Assembly (NCBI GenBank): GCA_031216755.1
Contig: JARUHG010000001.1
Location: 1,612,001 to 1,676,000 of the forward strand
Direction: 5' to 3'
Source: Lysobacter arvi
GTDB taxonomy: Bacteria > Pseudomonadota > Gammaproteobacteria > Xanthomonadales > Xanthomonadaceae
Length of the DNA: 64,000 nucleotides
In this document: in pieces, positions 51,267 to 60,220 of the stretch
How positions within the stretch are numbered: position 1 is the stretch's first letter
How the letters are laid out: each line of letters starts with the position of its first letter
The notes under the pieces: model-generated
The model's database searches: none
What the model saw: the letters and a program-made list of their open reading frames with translations, nothing else
What the model was told of the DNA's origin: nothing
Program-made: the position numbers and the translations under genes

Positions 51267-51947
51267 TCAGCCTTCGCGACGCAGCGAGAAGAACGCGATG
51301 TCGCGGCGCACTTCGTACCCGCTGCGCAGGTACAGCTCCTTCGCGCGCGCATTCTCGTTCGCCACGTGCAGGAACGGCGTTCGGCCGCGCGCGAGGATGT
51401 CGTTGCTCAACAGCGCGAGCAGGTGACGCGCATAGCCGCGGCCCAGGAAATCCGGATGCGTGCACACCGCGCTGACTTCCTGCCATGCGTCCATGCCCAT
51501 GCGTTCGCCGATGATCGCGGCCAGGCGGCCCTGCTGGTAGATGCCGAAGTAACGGCCCAGCCGCATCGTGTACGGGCGGAAATAGTGCGGATACACCAGC
51601 GCGGTGAGCGCGAGCACGTCCTGGCGATGCGATTCGTCGAGCTCGATGATCTCCGGGCCGTCCGTCTGCGCCATCGGCCGCTCGCACACCATCTGCGCCA
51701 GCATCGCCAGCTTCCTGGCCTCGAATCCCGCCGGCACGTGCGGCAGGCGATCGAGCAGCAGCGTCGTCTCGCCCGGTTCGATCAATGCAGGCAACGCCCC
51801 GGCGACGTCCACGCCTTCGCGCGGCACGCCGAGGAAAGGCGCCACCTGCGCCGGATAGCGCGCGACATCGCCCTGCGCGAGCGCGATGTCGCGATGCCGG
51901 CTGCGCAGGGCTTCCCAGATCGGGTTGTCGAGCACGTGTTCGCCCAT
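51267..51947 (-). CDS. GNAT family N-acetyltransferase (FR47-like)
   Basis: The 226-residue protein has an N-terminal extension of about 120 residues and a C-terminal GNAT domain with VCTHPDFLGRGYARHLLALLSNDILARGRTPFLHVANENARAKELYLRSGYEVRRDIAFFSLRR, matching FR47-like enzymes. Substrate unknown. Its start lies next to the MATE pump stop, so the two genes form a unit: the pump first, then the acetyltransferase. Confidence 0.88.
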   Translation of the reverse strand: MGEHVLDNPIWEALRSRHRDIALAQGDVARYPAQVAPFLGVPREGVDVAGALPALIEPGETTLLLDRLPHVPAGFEARKLAMLAQMVCERPMAQTDGPEIIELDESHRQDVLALTALVYPHYFRPYTMRLGRYFGIYQQGRLAAIIGERMGMDAWQEVSAVCTHPDFLGRGYARHLLALLSNDILARGRTPFLHVANENARAKELYLRSGYEVRRDIAFFSLRREG

Positions 51948-51948
51948 G

Positions 51949-53397
51949 TCACACCTTCATCGTCTTCCATCCGCCGCGCGAGAACAGCCACAGCGTGAAC
52001 AGGCCGACCGACGTCTCCGAGACGAACACCGCCCAGAACACGCCCAGTTCCTGCCAGCCCATCCATACGGCGAGCGCGTACGCCAGCGGAATCTGGATCA
52101 GCCAGAAGAACACCACGTTGATCCGGGTCGGCGTCATCGTGTCGCCCGCGCCGTTGAACGCCTGCACCGATACCATCCACCAGCCGTAGACGAAGTACGA
52201 ATACGACAGGATCTGCAGCCATTCGCCGCCGACGTCGATCACCTTCGCATCGTCGGTGAACAGCGCGATGAGATCGTGGTGGAAGAAGAAGAACAGCACC
52301 GAGATGGCCATCGTGAAGGCCATGTTGTACCAGCCGATGCGCCACACCGCCGCTTCGGCGCGTTCGGGGTGCTGCGCGCCGAGGTTCTGGCCGACCAGCG
52401 TCGCCGCCGCGTTCGACATGCCCCAGGCCGGCATCAGCGTGAACATCATGATGCGGATGGCGATGGTGGCGCCGGCGACCACCTCGCTGCCCATGCTCGA
52501 CAGGATGCGCATCAGGAAGATCCAGGAGGTCATCGACACGATCATCTGGCCGATGCCGCCCAGCGACGTGCGCACGATGTTCCACAGCACCGCGCCTTGC
52601 AGCGCGAGCTGCGACCACGCGACGCGGATGTGCTTGCCGCCGTGGAAGAGCACGTACAGCTGCAGCGCGACGCCTGCGCCACGGCCGATGTTCGTCGCGA
52701 TGGCCGCGCCTTCGATGCCCAGCGCCGGCACCGGGCCGAACCCGAAGATCAGCAGCGGGCACAGCACGATGTTCAAGCCGTTCGCGAGCCAGAGCACGCG
52801 CATCGCGATGGCCGCGTCGCCGGCACCGCGGAAGATCGCGTTGATCACGAACAGCAGCATGATGATGGCGTTGCCGCCGAGCATCCATTGCGTGTAGCGG
52901 TAACCGTGCTCGATGCTCCACGCATCGGCGCCCATCAGCCGCAGCAGGTCCTTCGCCCACACGATGCCGACGACCGCGAACGGCACCGATACGAGCAACG
53001 CGATGAAGATCGCCTGCACCGCGCTGATCGCCGCGTCCTCGCGCCGGTTCTCGCCGATGCGCCGCGCCACCACGGCCGTGACCGACATCGCCAGGCCCAT
53101 CGCGATGGAGTACAGCAGGAACAAATAGGTCTCGGTGAGCCCGACCGTCGCCACCGCCGACGGGCCGAGCTTGGCGACGAACCAGATGTCCACGACCGCG
53201 AAGGTCGATTCGAGCACCAGCTCGAGCACCATCGGCACCGCAAGCAGGAACACCGCGCGGCGCAGGGGAATCCTGGTGTAGTCCGCGTTGGTGCCGCGGA
53301 TCGCGTCGCGGAGCTCGGACCAGAGGGAGCGCGAATCATCGGAGGCGACCGGTTCCGGCCGGCGATCGACGGTGGTCTCGTGTTCGGTCATGCGCAT
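51949..53397 (-). CDS. MATE family efflux transporter
   Basis: The 482-residue protein has about 12 membrane helices and the MATE repeat pattern (RAVFLLAVPMVLELVLESTFAVVDIWFVAKLGPSAVATVGL and, later, MSNAAATLVGQNLGAQHPERAEAAVWRIGW). MATE pumps export cationic drugs and metabolites using Na+ or H+ gradients. I chose the ATG at 53397; another at 53391 is equally possible. It precedes a GNAT gene with 1-bp spacing. The 274-bp gap upstream to the phosphotriesterase gene shows nothing definite. Confidence 0.9.
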   Translation of the reverse strand: MRMTEHETTVDRRPEPVASDDSRSLWSELRDAIRGTNADYTRIPLRRAVFLLAVPMVLELVLESTFAVVDIWFVAKLGPSAVATVGLTETYLFLLYSIAMGLAMSVTAVVARRIGENRREDAAISAVQAIFIALLVSVPFAVVGIVWAKDLLRLMGADAWSIEHGYRYTQWMLGGNAIIMLLFVINAIFRGAGDAAIAMRVLWLANGLNIVLCPLLIFGFGPVPALGIEGAAIATNIGRGAGVALQLYVLFHGGKHIRVAWSQLALQGAVLWNIVRTSLGGIGQMIVSMTSWIFLMRILSSMGSEVVAGATIAIRIMMFTLMPAWGMSNAAATLVGQNLGAQHPERAEAAVWRIGWYNMAFTMAISVLFFFFHHDLIALFTDDAKVIDVGGEWLQILSYSYFVYGWWMVSVQAFNGAGDTMTPTRINVVFFWLIQIPLAYALAVWMGWQELGVFWAVFVSETSVGLFTLWLFSRGGWKTMKV

Positions 53398-53671
53398 GGC
53401 GTCCTTGTTGCGTCCATCGAAGGGTAACGCAGCCCGGATTCGGGCCGCTTGTCCCTGGACGACGAATTGGCGCATCGCGAATCGACATCCGCAGCCCGGC
53501 TCCGATCGCCTGCGTCATCCCCGCGCGCGGTCACGCATCTGATACTAACCGGCCCCTGCACGTCCCCACGGACCGGAGCGACGCATCGTGCCGACACCGG
53601 AGCTTCGGCCCATTGTTCCGATCTCCGCAACGCCGCCAACGACGGGCCGGCATGGCGATGGCCCACCGCGA

Positions 53672-54742
53672 CTAGGACGACGCGCCCTCCCGCAACGCGA
53701 ACGCGCGCGCCGGGTTTTCGGTGAACAGCGTGCGGATCTCGCCTTCGCCCAGGCCATGCCGGCGCAGCGCCGGAATCAGCGAGGTGAACAACGGCGCATA
53801 CGGCTTGAACTCACCGCCGCGCGGCTGGCCGGCGTTGTACCAGCCCGCATCCTGCGACACGAGCACGTGGTCCAGCAGCTTCGCGCGGCGCATGCGGTCG
53901 ATCATGGCGACGTACGCGTCTTCCTGCCCGGGCCGATAACCGTCGAACGACACCCAGCCGCCGCGCCGCGCCGCGACCACGTGCTGGCCGCCCTCCTTTT
54001 CGTTCTGGGCGTGCACCCAGACCCAGGCCGATGCGTCCGCGCCTGCCGCTTCCAGCGCGTCCAGCTGTGCCAGTGCGCAGCGCGCGTTGCGTCCGGGTTC
54101 CACGTCTGACCAGGGGCCGGTGTGGACGGCGATCGCCAGCCCCGAGGCCAGATGCGTTCGCGCCGCCGCGCGTAGCACCTTGCGCTCCAGTTCGGTAAGC
54201 GGCTCGCCTTCGATACCGAGCTTGATCAGACCCGGTCGCACATCGCTGCCGTCGATGCCCTCGCGCCATTCGCCGATCCAGCGCGCGGCCAGTTGTTCGT
54301 CGGTCTCCGCGCGCACGTGCGGCGGAATGAAGCGGCCGCCGGCGGCGACGTACGCGCCGGTCACGGTCAGCATGTGCAGGTCGCTGGCTTCGGAAAGCCT
54401 ACGGATCAGCGCTGGATTCCGGCCCAGCGTGGTGGCCGTGCAGTCGACGAGCGAACGACAGCCCATGCGGCGGATCGCCTGCAGGTAAGGCAGCACGACT
54501 TCGACGACCTGCTCGACGTCGGGCGGCATGGGCGCGTCCGCCTGTTCGTCGAATGGGCGCAGGTCGGCGAACAGGTGCTCGTGGGTCAGCGTGAAGCCAA
54601 GTTCGCGCGCTTCGATCGCACCGGTGACGGTCATCACCTGCCCGGCCTTCGCCGGTGACGCTCCGGCTGCATCGGCCCAGCCCGGCAGCGCGAGCGCCAC
54701 GGACGAGGCGGCAAAGGCGTGGAGGAATTCCCTGCGGCACAT
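53672..54742 (-). CDS. Phosphotriesterase-family hydrolase, Tat-exported
   Basis: The 356-residue product starts MCRREFLHAFAASSVALALPGWADA, a Tat-like signal, and has the binuclear-metal amidohydrolase motifs: HEH (54-56) in GFTLTHEHLFADLRPF, a bridging Lys in GLIKLGIEGEPLTELERK, His in IAVHTGPW and WVWVHAQNE, and Asp in VLVSQDAGWYN. Family members cleave phosphotriesters or lactones; lactonase or esterase activity is as likely. It stands alone between the MATE gene and the hutU terminator region. Confidence 0.85.
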   Translation of the reverse strand: MCRREFLHAFAASSVALALPGWADAAGASPAKAGQVMTVTGAIEARELGFTLTHEHLFADLRPFDEQADAPMPPDVEQVVEVVLPYLQAIRRMGCRSLVDCTATTLGRNPALIRRLSEASDLHMLTVTGAYVAAGGRFIPPHVRAETDEQLAARWIGEWREGIDGSDVRPGLIKLGIEGEPLTELERKVLRAAARTHLASGLAIAVHTGPWSDVEPGRNARCALAQLDALEAAGADASAWVWVHAQNEKEGGQHVVAARRGGWVSFDGYRPGQEDAYVAMIDRMRRAKLLDHVLVSQDAGWYNAGQPRGGEFKPYAPLFTSLIPALRRHGLGEGEIRTLFTENPARAFALREGASS

Positions 54743-54825
54743 CGGACGGCTCCTGCCGGAACGACGCCGCCGATCCTACCGCGCCCGTTTGGTTGCCGCC
54801 GAAACGAAACGGCCGACAAAGAAGG

Positions 54826-54844
54826 GGCCCGGTCGACCCGGGCC
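54826..54844 (-). terminator. Hairpin downstream of hutU
   Basis: GGCCCGG-TCGAC-CCGGGCC, a 7-bp stem. On the minus strand it is followed by CCTTCTTTG. It starts 23 bp beyond the hutU stop. Confidence 0.6.
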
Positions 54845-54866
54845 GCTCGTCCTGATGAAACCGTCC

Positions 54867-56531
54867 TTACGCCATCGGCAACTTCAGGCCCTGCTCCATC
54901 GCGCACTGTTTGGCGATGTCGTAACCCGCATCGGCATGGCGCATGACGCCCGTGCCGGGGTCGTTCCACAGCACGCGCGCGAGGCGCTTGTCGGCTTCCG
55001 GGCTGCCGTCGCAGACGATCACCACGCCCGAATGCTGCGAATACCCCATGCCCACGCCACCGCCGTGGTGCAGCGACACCCACGTCGCGCCGCCGGCGAC
55101 GTTGAGCATCGCGTTGAGCAGCGGCCAGTCGGACACGGCGTCGGAACCGTCCTTCATCGCTTCGGTCTCGCGGTTCGGCGAGGCGACGCTGCCGCTGTCC
55201 AGGTGGTCGCGCCCGATCACGACCGGCGCCTTCAGCTCGCCATTGCGGACCATCTCGTTGAACGCCAGGCCGAGCTTGTGGCGCAGCCCGAGGCCGACCC
55301 AGCAGATGCGCGCCGGCAGGCCCTGGAAGCTGATGCGTTCCTTCGCCATGTCGAGCCAGCGGTGCAGGTGCGCGTCGTCGGGGATGAGTTCCTTCACCTT
55401 CGCGTCGGTCTTGTAGATGTCCTCCGGATCGCCGCTCAGCGCCACCCAGCGGAACGGGCCGACGCCGCGGCAGAACAGCGGGCGCACGTAGGCCGGCACG
55501 AAACCGGGGAAATCGAAGGCGTTACGGCAGCCTTCGTCCTTCGCCATCTGGCGGATGTTGTTGCCGTAGTCGAACACCGGAATGCCCATGTCCTCGAAGG
55601 CGAGCATCGCCTCGACGTGCACGCGCATCGACTTCTTGGCCGCATCGCGCACGCGCGCGGGGTCTTCGGTCTGCATGCGCTGCCACTGCTCCACCGTCCA
55701 GCCGATCGGCAGGTAGCCGTGCACGGGATCGTGCGCGGAGGTCTGGTCGGTCACCGCATCCGGGCGCACGCCGCGCCGCACGAGTTCGGGCAGGATCTCG
55801 GCCGCGTTGCCGAGCAGCGCGATCGACCTGGCTTCGCCGGCCTGCGTGTATTTGTCGATGCGCGCCAGGGCATCGTCGAGATCCCGCGCCTGCTCGTCCA
55901 CGTAGCGCGTGCGCAGGCGCATGTCGATGCGGCTCTGCTGGCACTCGATGTTGAGCGAGCACGCGCCGGCCAGCGACGCGGCCAGCGGCTGCGCGCCGCC
56001 CATGCCGCCCAGGCCCGCGGTGAGGATCCACTTGCCCTTCAGATCGCCGCCGTAATGCTGACGCCCCATTTCGACGAAGGTCTCGTACGTGCCCTGCACG
56101 ATGCCCTGCGAGCCGATGTAGATCCACGAGCCGGCCGTCATCTGGCCGTACATCATCAGGCCCTTGCGATCGAGCTCGTTGAAGTGCTCCCACGTCGCCC
56201 AGTGCGGCACGAGGTTGGAGTTGGCCAGCAGCACGCGCGGCGCGTCCGGATGCGTGGGGAAGATGCCGACGGGCTTGCCCGACTGCACCAGCAGGGTTTC
56301 GTTGTCGTCGAGTTCGCGCAGCGACTTGAGGATCGCGTCGAAGCTTTCCCAGTCGCGCGCGGCGCGGCCGATGCCGCCGTAAACGACGAGTTCGGCCGGG
56401 TTTTCGGCGACTTCGGCGTCGAGATTGTTCTGGATCATCCGGTACGCGGCTTCGGTGAGCCACGATTTGCAGCGCTTCTCTGCGCCGCGCGGGGCACGGA
56501 TGACGCGGGAAGGATCGTTGCGGGTCGACAT
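54867..56531 (-). CDS. hutU: Urocanate hydratase
   Basis: HutU hydrates urocanate to imidazolonepropionate using bound NAD+. The 554-residue protein has NAD-binding [63 protein letters not shown], and the signature [14 protein letters not shown]. The active-site region [16 protein letters not shown] and [18 protein letters not shown] are intact. The start [16 protein letters not shown] is preferred over a longer open frame. It is alone here, divergent from a TetR gene; hutG is 27 kb away and no hutH or hutI is present. Confidence 0.95.
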   Translation of the reverse strand: MSTRNDPSRVIRAPRGAEKRCKSWLTEAAYRMIQNNLDAEVAENPAELVVYGGIGRAARDWESFDAILKSLRELDDNETLLVQSGKPVGIFPTHPDAPRVLLANSNLVPHWATWEHFNELDRKGLMMYGQMTAGSWIYIGSQGIVQGTYETFVEMGRQHYGGDLKGKWILTAGLGGMGGAQPLAASLAGACSLNIECQQSRIDMRLRTRYVDEQARDLDDALARIDKYTQAGEARSIALLGNAAEILPELVRRGVRPDAVTDQTSAHDPVHGYLPIGWTVEQWQRMQTEDPARVRDAAKKSMRVHVEAMLAFEDMGIPVFDYGNNIRQMAKDEGCRNAFDFPGFVPAYVRPLFCRGVGPFRWVALSGDPEDIYKTDAKVKELIPDDAHLHRWLDMAKERISFQGLPARICWVGLGLRHKLGLAFNEMVRNGELKAPVVIGRDHLDSGSVASPNRETEAMKDGSDAVSDWPLLNAMLNVAGGATWVSLHHGGGVGMGYSQHSGVVIVCDGSPEADKRLARVLWNDPGTGVMRHADAGYDIAKQCAMEQGLKLPMA

Positions 56532-56654
56532 CGGCAGGACTCCGTCGGCTGGGCGTCGGGAACGCGACGCGCGGAAACAGGCGACGGAATTATCGCGCCG
56601 GCCCGCGCGGGCGGAGCGTCGGATGGCGTCGTCGCACGCGTGCTCCAGGCGATT

Positions 56655-56690
56655 TCGCACCCATCCGGGCGCTTTTGTATACGCTGTACA
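56655..56690 (+). promoter_or_regulatory. Putative promoter and TetR operator, possibly leaderless
   Basis: TGTATACGCTGTACA (56677-56690) is an imperfect palindrome ending one base before the tetR ATG. A TTCGCA (56654-56659) and TATACG (56678-56683) 18 bp apart could be -35 and -10 boxes. No ribosome-binding sequence separates them from the ATG, so a leaderless transcript and autorepression are both plausible. This is inference from sequence only. Confidence 0.45.
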
Positions 56691-56691
56691 C

Positions 56692-57288
56692 ATGAGCCGC
56701 AGCGAACCCGCCACCCACCGCACCGCCGACCGGATCCTGCGCGCGGCGCGCACGCTGTTTGAACGCGAAGGCGCGGCCGGCGTGAGCATGCGTCGCGTCG
56801 CGGCGGCGGTCGGCCTGACGCCAATGGCGATCTATCGGCATTTTCCCAATCGCGACGCACTGCTCAAGCGCATCGGCGACGACAGCTTCGATGCGATCGC
56901 GCGCCATTGGCACGCGCGCGGACGCGGGGGCGACGTGCTGGAGCGGCTGATCGCGGTGCAGCGCATCTACCTCGATTACGCGCTCGCGCATCCGCACCTG
57001 TTCGATCAGGCGTTCTCGACCGCACGCACCGATGCACGACGATTCCCCGAGGACTTCCACGCCCGGCGATCGCCGACGCTGAACGTGGTCGCCGATGCGG
57101 TGCAGGACGCGATGCGCGCCGGCGTGCTGCGCGAGGACGACGTGTGGGACGTGGCGATGACGTTGTGGGCGCACACGCACGGCCTGATCGCGCTGTATCG
57201 CGCCGGCCGCTTCAACCTCGACGAAGCGGCGTTCCGTCGCTACTACGACGCATCGCTGCAGCGCTTGATGCGGGGCCTGCTCGCGTAG
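56692..57288 (+). CDS. TetR-family transcriptional regulator
   Basis: The 198-residue protein has the TetR N-terminal helix-turn-helix [47 protein letters not shown] and a C-terminal ligand domain ending [21 protein letters not shown], with TetR_C_33-like features. Its target is not evident; the divergent hutU gene is one candidate, although hut genes are usually controlled by HutC of the GntR family. The palindrome directly before the start suggests autoregulation. Confidence 0.9.
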   Translation: MSRSEPATHRTADRILRAARTLFEREGAAGVSMRRVAAAVGLTPMAIYRHFPNRDALLKRIGDDSFDAIARHWHARGRGGDVLERLIAVQRIYLDYALAHPHLFDQAFSTARTDARRFPEDFHARRSPTLNVVADAVQDAMRAGVLREDDVWDVAMTLWAHTHGLIALYRAGRFNLDEAAFRRYYDASLQRLMRGLLA

Positions 57289-57306
57289 GCCCCATTCGCT
57301 GCGCCC

Positions 57307-57783
57307 TCAGCGGCGCGGCTCGATCGCGGGCTTCACTTGGTTCACCGGCGGCGGTGGCGGAAGGTCGAGCGTTTCCAGCCGCTGCACCTGCGCTTCCTTG
57401 CCGGCGCGCCAGGCTTCATGCGACGCGCGGCGCGCCTCGAAATCCTGGCGAATGCGCTCGGCTTCGGCCGGCGTCGCCGCCGCGGCGCGACGCGCGTCGG
57501 TGCGCGCGCGATCGGCTTCCAGCAGCCGATCCTGGCGATCGACCTGGCTGCGCAGCGTGTCGGCCGAAACGCGACGGCTGGAGGCATCGAGCTGGCGATT
57601 GAGCGTCTGCAGCGAGTTGTCGCGCGAGGTGTCGACCCCGCGCGGCAGCGCCGGTTGCGACGCGGGCGCGATCGGCGCCACGCGCGGAGGCGGCTGCAAC
57701 GTGTTCGGCTGCTGGGCGAACGCCAGCGCCGGCTGCAACGCCAGCGTCAACGTAATCGAACACGTGCGCGCTACGGGGTTCAT
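57307..57783 (-). CDS. Exported helical protein of unknown function
   Basis: The 158-residue product has a signal sequence (MNPVARTCSITLTLALQPALAFA|QQP), a proline-rich stretch (PPPRVAPIAPASQPALPRG), then a long charged helical part (LQTLNRQLDASSRRVSADTLRSQVDRQDRLLEADRARTDARRAAA...) that could form a coiled coil, and a Pro-rich tail. I know no family name. Its start lies 4 bp from the stop of the next upstream gene, so both belong to one transcript. Confidence 0.7.
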   Translation of the reverse strand: MNPVARTCSITLTLALQPALAFAQQPNTLQPPPRVAPIAPASQPALPRGVDTSRDNSLQTLNRQLDASSRRVSADTLRSQVDRQDRLLEADRARTDARRAAAATPAEAERIRQDFEARRASHEAWRAGKEAQVQRLETLDLPPPPPVNQVKPAIEPRR

Positions 57784-57787
57784 GCGA

Positions 57788-58156
57788 TCAGCGCACCGAG
57801 GGATCGAGTCGACGCAGCGCATCGGCGAGATCCGTCTGCCCCGTCCGGTCGATCTGTTCGCGGCTGTAGCTGCGGCCCGGGCCGATGCACAGCGGCTTGC
57901 CGGTCTTGGGATCGCGCGGGCGGATGTTGGTCCCGGTGTCCTTGACGCAGCCGACGTTCGACGTGCGCTTCGTGTCAGCGGTGGCCTGCGCGTCGGCGGA
58001 TGCCGCCGCGTCCGCCTGCACGGGAGCGGATTGCACCTGCGCCTGCGCATCGGCCGACGCCGTCTGCGCGGACGCCCCGAACGCGCACAGTCCCAGCACG
58101 ACGGCCGTCAACGCGGTCGCCATCACCGGACTGCGGTTGCGATTGCTGGAGTTCAT
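57788..58156 (-). CDS. Small exported protein with TonB-plug-like tail
   Basis: The 122-residue product has a signal ending AFGASA|QTAS, an Ala/Gln/Asp-rich segment (about 25-75), two Cys (NVGCVKDTGTNIRPRDPKTGKPLCIGPG) and a C-terminal SREQIDRTGQTDLADALRRL. The tail resembles the N-terminal plug sequence of TonB-dependent receptors (I-x-x-TG-x-x-x-LADALR), yet no receptor barrel follows. Function unknown. It sits 4 bp before the downstream exported helical protein gene. Confidence 0.65.
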   Translation of the reverse strand: MNSSNRNRSPVMATALTAVVLGLCAFGASAQTASADAQAQVQSAPVQADAAASADAQATADTKRTSNVGCVKDTGTNIRPRDPKTGKPLCIGPGRSYSREQIDRTGQTDLADALRRLDPSVR

Positions 58157-58254
58157 GACGTCACCTCGGGTGGAACGGCGTGGTCGCCGCATCGCCACCA
58201 TACGCCCACGGTACCGAGCCGGCCGTGAGCGGCGCCGCCACCTTCAGGCGGTCG

Positions 58255-58812
58255 TCAGGCTCGGGGACACGCGGCCTGGCGGCCTTCGCGGAAGGCCTGC
58301 GCTTCGGCCTCGGTCGCCGGCCGCGGCTCGACGCCGTCGTCGAACAGCACACGCCAGACGCCGTCCGGGCCGCGGTGCCAGACCGAGTGGAAGGCGCCAA
58401 TGCGATAGCGCGGGGTGGCCTTCGGATCCAGGTCCTCGAACAGCGACGGCCCGCTCGACCAGGCCACGTCCGACACGCTGCCGGCGGCGATCGTCGTGCG
58501 GGTCGGGTACCAGGAAAGCTTCATGCGCTTGCCCCCGACGATTCCGGCCCAGCGTTGCGCAATGGCCTCGCGACCGCGCGTGGGCTGCGGCTGGCTCGCT
58601 CCGAACGCGGCGTCCGCCTCGAGGTGCGAAGCGAACGCCGCCGCGTCGTGGTCGGCGACCGACTGCGCGAAGCTCAGTTCGCGCGCCCACACCTCGCATT
58701 CGGCGGCCGTCATGCGCGCCGGCTCCGGCCTGGGCGGGCTCTGCGCCCACGCGGCGGCGGACGCGGCCCACAGGACGGCGGCGGACAGGCGACTCGCGGC
58801 GGACAAGCGCAT
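58255..58812 (-). CDS. Exported SnoaL/DUF4440-like (NTF2-fold) protein
   Basis: The 185-residue product has a signal (MRLSAASRLSAAVLWAASAAAWA|QSPP) and a core resembling NTF2/SnoaL/DUF4440 proteins: WARELSFAQSVADHDAAAFASHLEADAAFGA...TRGREAIAQRWAGIVGGKRMKLSWYPTRTTIAAGSVSDVAWSSGPSLF, then a GAFHSVWHRGPDGVWRVLFDDG strand. Such proteins are often small enzymes or ligand binders; the function here is unknown. It is divergent from the pyrophosphatase lipoprotein gene. Confidence 0.8.
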   Translation of the reverse strand: MRLSAASRLSAAVLWAASAAAWAQSPPRPEPARMTAAECEVWARELSFAQSVADHDAAAFASHLEADAAFGASQPQPTRGREAIAQRWAGIVGGKRMKLSWYPTRTTIAAGSVSDVAWSSGPSLFEDLDPKATPRYRIGAFHSVWHRGPDGVWRVLFDDGVEPRPATEAEAQAFREGRQAACPRA

Positions 58813-58926
58813 GGACGTGCTCCGTTGCCGGCGGTCGTCGCCGGATTGCGGCCACTATTGGCAAGGCGACCGGACACCGCCAGCGACTAAAGTCATGCCG
58901 CAACACACGCTCGTTATGATCGGCCG

Positions 58927-60171
58927 ATGCCCCACCTTCGCGCCGCGGCGCTCGCCGCCTGCCTCGTTCTGTCCGCCTGCAACTTCCACGCATCGCGCCC
59001 CGGCGAACCCGCCGCGGCGGCGCGAACGGTGGTGGTCGTGTCCATCGATGCGTTCCGTGCCGACTACCTGTCGGACCAGGCGACGCCGAACCTCGCCCGT
59101 CTGGCCCGCGAAGGCGCACGGGCCGCGTGGATGAACCCGTCGTACCCGTCGCTCACGTTCCCGAACCACTACACGCTCGCCACGGGCCTGCGCCCGGACC
59201 GCCACGGCGTCATCCACAACCGCATGAGCGATGCCGACATCGGGGCGTTCGCGGTGGCCGATCGCAGCGCGGTGGACGACAGCCGCTGGTGGGGCGGCGA
59301 ACCGATCTGGGTCACGGCGGAAAAGCAAGGCGTGCGCAGCGCGAGCTGGGCGTGGCCGGGCAGTTCGGCGGCGATCGGCGGCGTGCGTCCGAGCCGCTGG
59401 GCCGCATACGACGAAACCGTTCCGCCCGCGCGCCGCATCGACGACGTGCTCGGTTGGCTCGACGCCCCGCCGCCGCAGCGCCCGCGTCTGGTCACCGTGT
59501 ACTTCGAGCAGCTCGACAAGGCCGGTCACGATCACGGCCCCGATTCGCTGCAGGTGCGGCGCACGCTGGGCGAGCTCGACGCGGTGATCGGTCGCCTGCG
59601 CGATGGCCTCGCCGCGCGGGGAAGGCTGGACACGACCGACCTCGTCGTCGTGTCGGACCACGGCATGGCGACCGTCGGACCGGATCATGCGATCGGCGTG
59701 GAGCAGATGGTCCCGCCTTCCATCGCGACGGTGGTGTCCGACGGGCAATCCATCGGCGTGCAGCCGCTTCCGGGTCGCGAGCGCGAGGCCGAGGCGCGCC
59801 TGCTCGGCGCGCACGCGCAGTACGACTGTTACCGCCGCGATGCCTTGCCTGCGCGATGGCACTACGGCGCGAACCCGCGGGTGCCGCCGATCGTGTGCCA
59901 GATGCATGAAGGCTGGGACGCGCTCTACCCGATGAAGCTCGCGAAGCGGCCGCCGCATGCGACGCGCGGCTCGCACGGATTCGATCCGGCGCTGCCGTCG
60001 ATGCGGGCGCTGTTCGTCGCACGCGGCCCGTCGTTCATCGCCGGCACGCAGCTGCCGGCGTTCGACAACGTGGACGTGTATCCGCTGCTTGCCCACCTGC
60101 TGCGCGTGACGCCAGCGCCGAACAACGGGACGCTCGATGCCCTGCGTCCCGCGCTACGCGACGTGCCCTGA
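58927..60171 (+). CDS. Ectonucleotide pyrophosphatase/phosphodiesterase lipoprotein
   Basis: The 414-residue product has a lipobox LSAC (Cys18) and the NPP/alkaline phosphatase-superfamily motifs: VVVVSIDAFRADYL with metal Asp41, the nucleophile Thr77 in YPSLTFPNHY, FEQLDKAGHDHGPDS, VVVSDHGMATVGP, and the final RGSHGFDPALPSMRALFVARGP. NPP enzymes split nucleotide pyrophosphate and phosphodiester bonds; Xanthomonas NPP is the usual model for this form. It is followed by a bidirectional hairpin before the convergent methyltransferase gene. Confidence 0.9.
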   Translation: MPHLRAAALAACLVLSACNFHASRPGEPAAAARTVVVVSIDAFRADYLSDQATPNLARLAREGARAAWMNPSYPSLTFPNHYTLATGLRPDRHGVIHNRMSDADIGAFAVADRSAVDDSRWWGGEPIWVTAEKQGVRSASWAWPGSSAAIGGVRPSRWAAYDETVPPARRIDDVLGWLDAPPPQRPRLVTVYFEQLDKAGHDHGPDSLQVRRTLGELDAVIGRLRDGLAARGRLDTTDLVVVSDHGMATVGPDHAIGVEQMVPPSIATVVSDGQSIGVQPLPGREREAEARLLGAHAQYDCYRRDALPARWHYGANPRVPPIVCQMHEGWDALYPMKLAKRPPHATRGSHGFDPALPSMRALFVARGPSFIAGTQLPAFDNVDVYPLLAHLLRVTPAPNNGTLDALRPALRDVP

Positions 60172-60175
60172 CCGC

Positions 60176-60202
60176 GAACGTCGCGCCTCGGGCGCGACGT
60201 TC
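60176..60202. terminator. Bidirectional hairpin between convergent genes
   Basis: GAACGTCGCGC-CTCGG-GCGCGACGTTC, a perfect 11-bp stem in the 49-bp gap between the pyrophosphatase and methyltransferase stops. No T-run on either strand. Confidence 0.55.
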
Positions 60203-60220
60203 GGGTCGCGTGTCCGCCCT

